Shown here: positions 8,652 to 16,463 of the stretch, one piece after another
Numbering within the stretch: the first letter of the stretch is position 1
How the letters are laid out: each line of letters begins with the position of its first letter
Assembly (NCBI GenBank): GCA_963778375.1
Contig: CAVZTX010000006.1
Location: 186,001-250,000, forward strand
Origin: CAVZTX01 sp963778375
GTDB taxonomy: Bacteria; Chloroflexota; Ktedonobacteria; Ktedonobacterales; Ktedonobacteraceae
Length of the DNA stretch: 64,000 bases
Direction of reading: 5' to 3'
Program-made: the position numbers and the translations under genes
Notes under the pieces: model-generated
What the model was told of the DNA's origin: nothing
The model's database searches: none
Seen by the model: only the letters and a program-made list of their open reading frames with translations

Positions 8652-10304
8652 TTACATCATTCCGCCCATGCCACCCATGCCACCCATACCGCCCATACCA
8701 CCCGGCATGCCAGCGGCAGCTCCCTCTTCATCAGGAGCATCGGTAATGAGCGCATCAGTGGACAGGAACATACCGGCAATACTGGCAGCATTCTGCAAAG
8801 CAGAGCGCGTGACCTTGACAGGATCAATGATACCTGCCTCGAACATATCCACGTACTCGCCCTTCAAAGCATCGAAGCCATGCCCACGTGGGCTTCGGCG
8901 TACCTCGGAAACGGTGACCGCACCATCGCTGCCCGCGTTGAAAGCAATCTGGCGAAGAGGCTCTTCCAGAGCACGACGCAGGATGTTGACACCCGTCTGT
9001 TCGTCGCCTGCTGCTACCTGCACCTTATCGAGGACGGGGATCGCATGCACCAGCACCGAACCACCGCCTGCTACAATGCCTTCCTCGATGGCAGCACGGG
9101 TAGCGGAAAGGGCATCTTCAACGCGATGTTTCTTCTCTTTCAGTTCTACTTCGGTAGCCGCGCCAACCTTAATCACGCCGACGCCGCCAGCGAGCTTTGC
9201 CAGGCGCTCCTGAAGCTTCTCACGGTCGTAATCGCTCGTGGTTTCATTGATCAGAGCGCGAAGCTGGCGCACGCGAGCCTGGATAGCTTCCGATTTGCCA
9301 GCGCCCTCTACGATTGTCGTGGTGTCTTTATTGATGTTGACTGTGCGCGCGCGGCCAAGATCACGCAGCGTTGTATTCTCCAGCTTCAGGCCGGCCTTCT
9401 CGGTAATGACCTTGCCGCCGGTGAGAATGGCAATATCCTCCAGCATTGCCTCGCGGCGATCACCAAAGCCAGGAGCCTTCACCGCCACGACGTTAAACGT
9501 ACCACGCAGTTTGTTGACTACCAGGGTTGCCAGTGCCTCACCGTCTACATCCTCGGCAATAATTACTAGTTCTTTGCTGCCCGTCTGTATGACGCGCTCC
9601 AAAATGGGCAATAGATCAGCAATGGCACTGATCTTCTTGTCTGTAATCAGGATGTGAGGGTTTGACAGTACAGCTTCCATACGGTCCATATTAGTCGCCA
9701 TATATGCAGAGATATAGCCACGGTCAAATTGCATGCCTTCGGTGTACTCTTTTTCCATTGCGAGGCCACGGCCCTCTTCAACGGTGATCACGCCGTCTTT
9801 GCCAACTTTGTCCATCACTTCGGCAATCAATCCGCCAATTTCAGGATCGGCTGCTGAGATCGAGGCAACCTGAGCAATCTGCTCCTGCGTCTCGACCGGC
9901 TTGCTCATCGACTTGACCTCATCAATGACGGCCTCAACGCCTTTTTCCAAACCCTTGCGCAGGATCATCGGGTTTGCGCCTGCCGCCAGGTTCTTCAGTC
10001 CTTCGGTAATAATCGCCTGTGCCAGCACGGTTGCAGTTGTGGTGCCATCACCGGCCACATCGTTAGTCTTGGTCGCAACCTCTTTCAGCAACTGCGCTCC
10101 CATGTTCTCAAAAGGATCAGGCAGATCGATGTCACGCGCGATGGTGACACCATCATTGGTGATGGTTGGTGCGCCAAACTTTTTATCCAGCACTACGTTG
10201 CGGCCCTTTGGCCCAATCGTTACCTTCACTGCATCAGCTAGCGCATCCATACCTTTTTTAAGTGAATGACGTGCATTCTCATCAAATTGCAGTCTCTTTG
10301 CCAC
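8652..10304 (-). CDS. groEL: 60-kDa chaperonin GroEL
   Basis: A full-length 550-residue chaperonin subunit that forms the ATP-driven folding ring with GroES. It contains the ATP-binding DGTTTATVLA segment, VKAPGFGDRR, and the Gly-Gly-Met C-terminal tail. The start is GTG at 10304 with GAGGAG about 9 nt upstream. The sequence is uninterrupted, in contrast to its partner groES 97 nt upstream, which carries an early amber codon. Confidence 0.98.
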   Translation of the reverse strand: MAKRLQFDENARHSLKKGMDALADAVKVTIGPKGRNVVLDKKFGAPTITNDGVTIARDIDLPDPFENMGAQLLKEVATKTNDVAGDGTTTATVLAQAIITEGLKNLAAGANPMILRKGLEKGVEAVIDEVKSMSKPVETQEQIAQVASISAADPEIGGLIAEVMDKVGKDGVITVEEGRGLAMEKEYTEGMQFDRGYISAYMATNMDRMEAVLSNPHILITDKKISAIADLLPILERVIQTGSKELVIIAEDVDGEALATLVVNKLRGTFNVVAVKAPGFGDRREAMLEDIAILTGGKVITEKAGLKLENTTLRDLGRARTVNINKDTTTIVEGAGKSEAIQARVRQLRALINETTSDYDREKLQERLAKLAGGVGVIKVGAATEVELKEKKHRVEDALSATRAAIEEGIVAGGGSVLVHAIPVLDKVQVAAGDEQTGVNILRRALEEPLRQIAFNAGSDGAVTVSEVRRSPRGHGFDALKGEYVDMFEAGIIDPVKVTRSALQNAASIAGMFLSTDALITDAPDEEGAAAGMPGGMGGMGGMGGMGGMM

Positions 10305-10401
10305 GAAACATACTCCTCTTTACATTATCGCTTCCGCGTTTGAAGTAGTGATATGACGCGAAAACGATCAGTAGGGCACGATACTTGGACCAGCCCTTTC
10401 A

Positions 10402-10704
10402 TTACTCAACAATACTCACAATGTCGCTTTCGCGCAGGATCAAATACTCTTCATCATCAAATTTGACCTCGGTACCTGCATACTTAGCAAAAAGCACCCT
10501 TTGTCCGACAGTTACCTCCAGCGATGTGCGTTTGCCATTGTCCAATACCTTACCGGGGCCAACAGCCAGGATTTCACCTTCCTGTGGCTTCTCTTTCGCG
10601 GTATCCGGCAGCACAATGCCGCTTTTGGTAACAGTTTCACGAGATAAAGGTTTTACTAACATACGGTCACCCAGCGGCTAAATCTTTACGCTCACTGTTG
10701 ACAT
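10402..10704 (-). pseudogene. groES: Co-chaperonin GroES with an amber codon at position 9
   Basis: From ATG 10704 (strong GGGAGGAA site) the frame reads MSTVSVKI, then TAG (10680-10678), then PLGDRMLVKPLSRE and the whole remaining GroES fold to 10402. Members of the family start ...(K/V)I(Q/R/K)PLGDRVLVKP, so TAG most simply replaces CAG. An internal ATG at 10662 with GGGTGA just before it could restart translation, giving 86 residues without the first beta-strand. GroES is normally essential. Possible explanations are therefore a consensus error, suppression, reinitiation, or another groES copy elsewhere. The window's other genes use TAG as a normal stop, so general recoding is excluded. 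Confidence 0.85.
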
Positions 10705-10733
10705 ACGCCTGTTCCTCCCAAATTGTTTTATTT

Positions 10734-10760
10734 TTAGCACTCTCATCATAAGAGTGCGAA
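10734..10760. promoter_or_regulatory. CIRCE element (HrcA operator)
   Basis: TTAGCACTC, 9-nt spacer, GAGTGCGAA. This matches the CIRCE consensus TTAGCACTC-N9-GAGTGCTAA except for one base in the right arm. It lies between the predicted promoter and the groES start and implies HrcA repression of the groES-groEL operon. Confidence 0.9.
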
Positions 10761-10768
10761 CCTCCTAC

Positions 10769-10797
10769 ATCATACATCATAGAAAGCGCCATCGCAA
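10769..10797 (-). promoter_or_regulatory. Housekeeping promoter of groES-groEL
   Basis: On the minus strand, TTGCGA (10797-10792), a 17-nt spacer and TATGAT (10774-10769). Transcription would start near 10762, immediately before the CIRCE operator. This arrangement fits HrcA blocking the initiating polymerase. Confidence 0.7.
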
Positions 10798-10800
10798 GAG

Positions 10801-11097
10801 GATGTTAACGCCCTCAAATATTCGAAGTTTGATCGGCCCGTTGAGATCAGTTTGCAGTCAGATGGACATATAGCTCTTGTCTTAGTACGAGATGAAGGAC
10901 CAGGCCTATCGGAGATAGAACAGCAACGCATCTGGGAACGCTTTTACCGTGCAAAGGGTATCGAAGTACAAAGCGGCACCGGCATCGACCTACATATCTG
11001 CAAAACCATCATCGAATACCATCAGGGCCAGGTAGGAGTCCAAAGCGTCCCCGGACAGGGTTCTACCTTCTGGTTTACACTGCCAATAGCGGCGTAG
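10801..11097 (+). pseudogene. Remnant of a histidine kinase ATPase domain
   Basis: An open frame from 10801 encodes VNALKYSKFDRPVEI, RDEGPGLSEIEQQRIWERFY and GTGIDLHICKTIIEYHQG up to WFTLPIAA. These correspond to the N, G1/F and G2 boxes of the HATPase_c domain. Everything upstream is missing: there is no dimerisation domain and no start codon with a ribosome site. The G2 box is degraded (GTGIDL for GTGLGL). The piece abuts the groES promoter, so it is a 3' fragment of a lost sensor kinase. Confidence 0.75.
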
Positions 11098-11126
11098 GAG
11101 CATCATGCTGCTTAACCATTAGATAC

Positions 11127-11152
11127 GAAGAAGAGGTGAAAGCCTCTTCTTC
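11127..11152. terminator. Hairpin after the kinase remnant
   Basis: A perfect 10-bp stem (GAAGAAGAGG/CCTCTTCTTC) with a 6-nt loop, 30 nt after the remnant's stop codon. No U-tract follows on either strand, so it may be a relic terminator or RNA-stabilising hairpin. Confidence 0.45.
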
Positions 11153-11212
11153 CATCAAGGCAATCTTACTCAGTTCTTCTTTTCATCACTAGCTGCCGCC
11201 ATAAGATACTGC

Positions 11213-11503
11213 TTAGCCTCCTCGCAGTTCGTGCAGTGAACAATTGACGATCAAGTTTTGTAGCACGACAGGGTCTTTTATGACATCAGTTTGTTTCTTA
11301 GCGAGAGGTGCAATTGCTGGGAAATGCGTCTCTATAAAACTGACAAGTGTCAGACGTAGGGCTTGAATTCCCTGCTGAAGGCCTTGTTCGCGTCCCTCCT
11401 CAAGTCCTTCCTGCAAGATCTCCTGATATGCCCATGACTCTTTTAGTATGTCCTGGAACACAGCAAACCTCCTCTTCAAGAGGTCATCCCAAGGTTTTGC
11501 CAT
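11213..11503 (-). pseudogene. Internally deleted Rpn/PDDEXK-type transposase-like protein
   Basis: ATG 11503 (AGGAGGG site upstream) gives MAKPWDDLLKRRFAVFQDILKESW..., with a Gln/Glu/Gly-rich stretch (EGLEEGREQGLQQG) and a helical C-terminus. In Rpn-like/DUF4351-associated proteins known from this kind of genome, a MxKPWDDxLKR start is followed by about 200 residues containing the PD-(D/E)XK nuclease. Here the start is joined directly to the C-terminal tail. The nuclease core is absent, so the product should be inactive. The deletion is inferred from family knowledge, not from an alignment. Confidence 0.55.
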
Positions 11504-11741
11504 ATCGCAAAGCCCTCCTACGTATCCATTCTGCGAGAAGTGTAACACATCGGAAACCGCTTGTTGAGTGGCTTTGGGCATCAGTGTCTTGCACGAGCAG
11601 AACTATAAATTACCCTTTTGTCTCCCGCGTCTGATGATTTGATTAGAGTGTGGTACAATAGCACAGACATTTACATGAGATACTTTCAAAATGAAGCTTC
11701 GGGGCGTCATTGAGCGCTCCTACATTATCAGGGAAAATGTG

Positions 11742-14201
11742 ATGTTGGAACATAGGGATCTCAAAGATTTATTGGCAGGGCTTAACGAGCCACAGCAAAG
11801 GGCGGTTACCACCACCGAAGGCCCGGTACTTATACTGGCTGGACCGGGGAGCGGTAAGACACGCGTCATCACCCATCGCATCGCCTATCTCGTGCAGCAC
11901 GAGCATATCTCCCCTTGGCGTATTTTAGCGGTAACGTTCACAAATAAGGCCGCGAAGGAGATGCGCGAGCGGTTGGAGAAGCTGGTAGGCGTCAACGAGT
12001 CTAAGGAAATGACGATTGGCACGTTTCATGCCATTGCTGCCCGTGTATTGCGCGTTGAAGCAGACCATCTCGCGCCCCTTGGCCTCAATAAATCCTTTGT
12101 GATCTTCGATACCGACGATCAGACTTCTCTGATCAAGCAAGCCATCAAGAATCTCAATCTTGATGAGAAACAGTACCGACCGATAACGATCCAGGGAATG
12201 ATCTCGCGTGCTAAAAATGACCTGCTTGGGCCTGACCAGATGGCCGAGCAGGCAGCAAAATATCTTGAGGAAGTAGCGGCACGTGTCTATAAACAATACC
12301 AGAAGCTCTTGCGTGCCAATAATGGGGTTGATTTCGACGACTTGTTGATGCTGACAGAACAGCTTTGGAGGCGCGAGCCGGATGTGCTGCGAAAGTACCA
12401 GATGCGCTGGCACTATATCCATGTCGACGAGTTTCAGGACTGCAACCTTCCACAATACAAATTGATACGCTTGCTCGGATATGGCACAGACGACAGGCAC
12501 GAGGGTTTGGGAAATGTGTGCGTTGTGGGCGATGACGATCAAATGATTTACACGTGGCGTGGAGCCAGCGCTGAGAATGTGCTGCGCTTTGAGCACGATT
12601 TTCCGCGTACTAAAATCATCATGCTGGAACAGAACTACCGCTCGACACAGACTATTCTGGATGCTGCTCAGAACGTCGTGCAGCGCAATCGACTGCGCAA
12701 AGACAAGCGATTGTGGACGGCGCTGGGGACAGGCGAGAAGATTATACTGCACGAGGCTTACAACGAGGAAGAGGAAGGTCTGTTTACGGCCCGCGAGATT
12801 AATCGCCTGCTTGCACGTGGGGATATCGAGAGGCGTGGTGATGTGGCGGTCATGTATCGCACGAATGCACAGTCACGCGCACTGGAAGAGCAGTTCCTGC
12901 GGTCAAACATTCCTTACAAGGTTATTGGCAGTCGCAAGTTCTATGAGCGAAAAGAAGTTAAAGATATGTTGGCGTATTTGAGATTGCTGGCAAATCCTTA
13001 TGATGAATTGAGCTTGCAGCGCATTATTAATGTGCCGAACAGGAAGATTGGGCCGAAGACGATTGGGGAGTTGCGGCAGTGGGCTAGCGAACGGCATGTC
13101 TCGGTTTACGATGCCATCCGGCAGATTGAGCAGCATCCTACGTTGGGTAAGGCGGCGAAAACGGCGCTGGGGGGCTTCGCGGAATTGATGAACGATCTCA
13201 TGAATTCGATGGATGAGTTGCAGTTGCCGGAATTGCTGGATCGGATCGCAGAACGCAGTGGGTATGGACCTGAACTGCGCGAAACGCCTGAAGGTGAGGA
13301 GCGCTGGAGCAACGTTCTGGAACTACGGCGCGTGGCTGAAGATTACTCGGAGATCGAGACGCGTACGGCGCTTGAGCTGTTTCTGGAAAATGTGGCGCTG
13401 GTTGGTGGTGCGGATACTTCCCAGACAAGCGAAAATGGGACCTTGATTAAGGAAGAGAATAGTGATGCGGTGACGTTGATTACGCTGCACGCGGCGAAGG
13501 GACTGGAATATCCGGTCGTTTTTATTGTGGGAATGGATGAGGGGTCGCTGCCACATGCTCGCTCGGTTGATAAGCCGGATCAGTTGGAGGAGGAACGGCG
13601 TTTGGCTTATGTTGGCTTTACTCGCGCTATGCGCCGTTTGTATTTGGTGCGGGCGTATCGACGCTCGTTCTTTGGGGAGAGTCATTCTACGGAGCCGTCG
13701 CGTTTCCTTGAGGATATTCCGCGGAGGCTGATTACGAGCACTGGATCGGGTGGGCCGCATGAGTCGGGTGGGCTGCGCTCGAAGGTGAATCGTCACAATA
13801 GTTGGGATGATGAGTATAATCAGGATACGTATTCGTCTGGTGATACGGGGCGGGTCTTTGGCAGCGGTAGGCCGGGGACGAGTAGTTCACCTCAGTGGTC
13901 GCCTCGTCCATCAGTGCCCTCTTCACCGACTGTGCCGCCCTTCTCGTCACAGGGGAGCAAAGGTAATCTCACACCTCCACTGTCATCGTCGTCGAAAAAG
14001 CCGCTTCCTCCTCCGGCACCTGTTCCTCCAAAGACGCAGCAGTATAAGCCGGGCGATCGGGTGCGACATGATAAGTTCGGCGAGGGCATTATTTTGAAGA
14101 GTGAGATGGAGCAGGGTACTGAGTTTGTGGAGGTGCAGTTTCAGGGGAAGCATGGGAAGAAACGTCTCAGTATGGATTTCGCGCGGTTAGAGAAGTTATA
14201 A
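11742..14201 (+). CDS. pcrA: ATP-dependent DNA helicase PcrA/UvrD
   Basis: An 819-residue superfamily 1A helicase for repair and replication-fork clearance. Motifs are intact: LNEPQQRAV Q-motif, Walker A AGPGSGKT, DEFQD (II), GDDDQMIYTWRGA (III), EQNYRST (IV), TLHAAKGLEYPVVF (V), and EERRLAYVGFTRAM (VI). After a Pro/Ser-rich linker the C-terminal Tudor-like domain (YKPGDRVRHDKFGEG) found in PcrA follows, which contacts RNA polymerase in other bacteria. ATG 11742 has AGGGA about 8 nt upstream; the more upstream ATG 11691 lacks a site. The last third uses noticeably more G-ending codons than the first. Confidence 0.96.
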   Translation: MLEHRDLKDLLAGLNEPQQRAVTTTEGPVLILAGPGSGKTRVITHRIAYLVQHEHISPWRILAVTFTNKAAKEMRERLEKLVGVNESKEMTIGTFHAIAARVLRVEADHLAPLGLNKSFVIFDTDDQTSLIKQAIKNLNLDEKQYRPITIQGMISRAKNDLLGPDQMAEQAAKYLEEVAARVYKQYQKLLRANNGVDFDDLLMLTEQLWRREPDVLRKYQMRWHYIHVDEFQDCNLPQYKLIRLLGYGTDDRHEGLGNVCVVGDDDQMIYTWRGASAENVLRFEHDFPRTKIIMLEQNYRSTQTILDAAQNVVQRNRLRKDKRLWTALGTGEKIILHEAYNEEEEGLFTAREINRLLARGDIERRGDVAVMYRTNAQSRALEEQFLRSNIPYKVIGSRKFYERKEVKDMLAYLRLLANPYDELSLQRIINVPNRKIGPKTIGELRQWASERHVSVYDAIRQIEQHPTLGKAAKTALGGFAELMNDLMNSMDELQLPELLDRIAERSGYGPELRETPEGEERWSNVLELRRVAEDYSEIETRTALELFLENVALVGGADTSQTSENGTLIKEENSDAVTLITLHAAKGLEYPVVFIVGMDEGSLPHARSVDKPDQLEEERRLAYVGFTRAMRRLYLVRAYRRSFFGESHSTEPSRFLEDIPRRLITSTGSGGPHESGGLRSKVNRHNSWDDEYNQDTYSSGDTGRVFGSGRPGTSSSPQWSPRPSVPSSPTVPPFSSQGSKGNLTPPLSSSSKKPLPPPAPVPPKTQQYKPGDRVRHDKFGEGIILKSEMEQGTEFVEVQFQGKHGKKRLSMDFARLEKL

Positions 14202-14567
14202 AACTTCCCGTCGTCACTATTTCTGTACTTCTTGTCAGCGCGGGCGACTTGCCTGACATCCACTCATAACTCAGTCAAGTGACTGATGTGGCTCAGTGAG
14301 AAATCACTCCTTTGAGAGCCAAAGCTGCATCTGAACCGGTGCCGATTTTCTCGCCTCGGATTTATGAGTGGATGTCAACGGGACTTGTCCATTGAGGTTT
14401 GAGCACGGCGCAATCCTCTCGTGAACTGCTGTTGCTACTGTGAGGTCTGAAAGTGAAGCAATGTGCAGAGCTATACCCCTGCATCTCTTGGTATCGTCGT
14501 AGCTATATGGTATAGTTAAGAAGCAGATGAAGAACTGGAACTACACAAGAAACATATGGAGCTAGCT
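14202..14567. other. Intergenic region with a MITE-like inverted repeat
   Basis: 366 nt between pcrA and the VapBC-type pair. It contains a 124-bp structured block (14254-14377) bounded by perfect 16-bp inverted repeats. No coding frame was found. The region just before 14568 should hold the toxin-antitoxin promoter. Confidence 0.6.
14254..14377. repeat. Candidate small non-autonomous element with 16-bp terminal inverted repeats
   Basis: TGACATCCACTCATAA (14254-14269) is matched exactly by its reverse complement at 14362-14377. Inside are the palindrome CAGTCAAGTGACTG and a small AGTGA/TCACT pair. The size and symmetry suggest a MITE or IS-derived remnant. No target duplication is evident. 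Confidence 0.55.
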
Positions 14568-14807
14568 ATGGCGACCGAAGTACGGGTGAAAACCGTTGTT
14601 TTACCGGGCGGGAAGATCGAAATTAGCACCCCGGAACTTATTCCAGGACAACAGGCCACAGTTGTTGTCACCGTCGAAGATGATGAGTCCGTTAAGTTTC
14701 CCCACGTTATTGATATTCTCGGGCCATTGCCTGGTCATCAGCTCTTTCAAAATGCTGAGGAAGTAGATGCTTATCTCCACGAGGAGCGTGATGCTTGGGA
14801 TCGCTAG
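14568..14807 (+). CDS. Antitoxin-like protein upstream of a PIN toxin
   Basis: A 79-residue acidic protein. The N-terminal half (VRVKTVVLPGGKIEISTPELIPGQQATVVVTVE) forms beta-strands like an AbrB/MazE-type or VapB DNA-binding fold. The C-terminal half (EEVDAYLHEERDAW) is a charged helix suited to wrapping a PIN toxin. ATG 14568 follows GGAG by 7-8 nt. The next gene, a PIN-domain protein, starts 13 nt inside this gene, the usual antitoxin-first coupled order. Its identity rests largely on that arrangement. Confidence 0.65.
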   Translation: MATEVRVKTVVLPGGKIEISTPELIPGQQATVVVTVEDDESVKFPHVIDILGPLPGHQLFQNAEEVDAYLHEERDAWDR

Positions 14808-15235
14808 TATTACCTTCAAGCGGTAGGGTCTACCTCGATGCAAATTGTTTCATCTATAGCATCGAGCGAATTGACCCGTATCGAGGTATGCTTGATACAC
14901 TCTGGCGGGCTGTAAGCGCTGGACAGTTTACGGTTGTCACGAGTGAATTGACCTTGCTTGAAGTTTTGGTGAAGCCGCTAAAGGTAGGCGATACCACCGC
15001 TGTTGCGACATTCCGCACGGTATTGCAACGTTCTCCTGATGTGCATATGTTGCCAATTACGCAAAGCATATTAGAAGAGGCGGCAAATCTAAGAGCAACA
15101 ATGAGTTTTAAGACACCGGACGCTCTGCATGCTGCGACCGCACTATCGCAAGAGTGCGAACTTTTCGTGACGAACGATGGCGCTTTCCGGCGAATCTCTC
15201 ATCTCACTGTGGCAGTGCTTAGCGAAAATGTCTAA
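14795..15235 (+). CDS. PIN-domain ribonuclease, VapC-type toxin
   Basis: A 146-residue PIN-domain protein expected to cleave RNA in a metal-dependent way. The acidic residues of the family are present: Asp in VYLDANCFIY, Glu in TSELTLLEVLVKP, Asp in TPDALHAATA, and Asp in VTNDGAFR. The start is an uncommon TTG at 14795 with GAGGAG about 7 nt before it. The frame overlaps the antitoxin-like gene by 13 nt, so translation is coupled. Confidence 0.85.
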   Translation: MGSLVLPSSGRVYLDANCFIYSIERIDPYRGMLDTLWRAVSAGQFTVVTSELTLLEVLVKPLKVGDTTAVATFRTVLQRSPDVHMLPITQSILEEAANLRATMSFKTPDALHAATALSQECELFVTNDGAFRRISHLTVAVLSENV

Positions 15236-15496
15236 TGCGCACAATTGCGACCTACTCCGCTTGCCTCTTCGCTGTGTCGAGTTAAATACAATAGTTTCAC
15301 CAAAAGCGGAGGTGAATCTCTTTTTTATGAGGAATGCGCGCTCTTGTAGTATGTTGTACCATAAAGTACCATGGTGAAAGTATAGGCTGTGCCTTTGCCC
15401 CTAAAGGGTGTATGGCTTGCGTTGTTTTGTTCAGCAAGGTGTATTTTCCTTTCTTTCTTTATGTGGAGAAAGATCAGATTTGGGGAGGCATATCTC

Positions 15497-16240
15497 ATGA
15501 TTTCGGTACGTCGTGCATTCGTCTTTCTGCTGCTTTGCCTGGCGAGTGCGCTCTTGATTACCAGTTGCTCGCTGCCGTGGCAGCATACGAGCGCGGCTTC
15601 TGCCAGTAGCGCGGGACCAAAACCGACGGTGCAGCAGTTGATCGCTACTGTACAGAAAAACTTCCGTTCGGTCAGGTCGTTTCATGTGGTGATGCAGACG
15701 CAGAATTTAGGCAGTGCGACATTGAGCCAGGTGCAGATCCGCAGCGCGAACGGCGATATCATTATGCCAGATAAGATCAAGGCGCAGGCGAATGTTGTGC
15801 TTTCGGGGCAGACGGTGATTGTGAACCTGATTAGTATCGGCGATACGCAGTATATTACGGACCCGATTACGGGGCAGTGGCGCACGATTAAAGGGGTGCT
15901 TGATCCTCGCACCCTGACAAATCCTGACACCGGCATTATTTCGTTGGTCGGGAAACTGCAGAATTTGACCGGGCCGACCGATGATGTGGTCGGGGGCGTG
16001 CCGTGCTGGCGGATTTCGGGTCAGCTTGATGCGAAATATATTGCGTTTTTCACTGGTGGAGGCGTTCCGGCGGGTACGATGTTGCAGACAAGTGGCTGCG
16101 TTGGGAAGGCCGATGGACTACCCTATCAACTGAGTGTGACGGGTCAGGCGGCTCCCGGTGATACGCCGCAGACGGTGCGCTCGTTTAACGTTTCCAATTA
16201 CAATGAACAGGTGAGTATTACGGCTCCGCAAGTGCCATAA
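15497..16240 (+). CDS. LprG-like lipoprotein (LppX_LprAFG family)
   Basis: A 247-residue lipoprotein with signal peptide and lipobox ITSC (Cys24), anchored on the outer face of the membrane. The core resembles mycobacterial LprG: an N-terminal helix (VQQLIATVQKNFRSVRSFHVV), a strand stretch ending ITGQWRTIKGVLDP, then NPDTGIISLVGKLQNL and VGGVPCWRISGQL. LprG carries triacylglyceride or lipoglycan in a hydrophobic pocket and works with the MFS exporter P55. ATG 15497 has GGGGAGGC 9 nt upstream. The next gene is a P55-like MFS transporter, the same order as lprG-p55. The family call is from remembered sequence features. Confidence 0.75.
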   Translation: MISVRRAFVFLLLCLASALLITSCSLPWQHTSAASASSAGPKPTVQQLIATVQKNFRSVRSFHVVMQTQNLGSATLSQVQIRSANGDIIMPDKIKAQANVVLSGQTVIVNLISIGDTQYITDPITGQWRTIKGVLDPRTLTNPDTGIISLVGKLQNLTGPTDDVVGGVPCWRISGQLDAKYIAFFTGGGVPAGTMLQTSGCVGKADGLPYQLSVTGQAAPGDTPQTVRSFNVSNYNEQVSITAPQVP

Positions 16241-16244
16241 ATGC

Positions 16245-16273
16245 CTGGCGACCGCAAGGGATCGCCACTACAT
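16245..16273. repeat. Palindromic interspersed repeat
   Basis: CTGGCGACCGCAAGGGATCGCC followed by actacat: a GGCGA(C/T)C hairpin around GCAAGG, ending in the (C)CTACA tail shared by other palindromes in this window. It lies 5 nt after the LprG-like stop codon and may act as a terminator-like hairpin. Confidence 0.6.
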
Positions 16274-16372
16274 TTCCCCATTATGTGAAGGTGGTTAGAG
16301 CACTAGGGATAGTTTGGTTTTGTTAAGGGCAGATAGCGCGCCCTTGAATATATTCGATTGAGGTTTCTGTAT

Positions 16373-16396
16373 GGCGGGCACTCGTAACGGGTGCCT
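16373..16396. repeat. GGGCAC/GGGTGCC palindromic repeat
   Basis: GGCGGGCACTCGTAACGGGTGCC, a hairpin of the same family as the copies at 19371, 37155, 37227, 56344 and 56452. Here it sits in the leader of the MFS gene. Confidence 0.55.
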
Positions 16397-16463
16397 ATGC
16401 AAGTTATTCATATCTATTCATCATTTTTGTATTATCCGTCTTTTATTTGTCGCGGAGGGTAGA

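Noticed and set aside
8652..10704. Altered genetic code with TAG or TGA as sense codons
   Set aside because: Many intact genes in the window end with TAG or TGA, so general reassignment is excluded.
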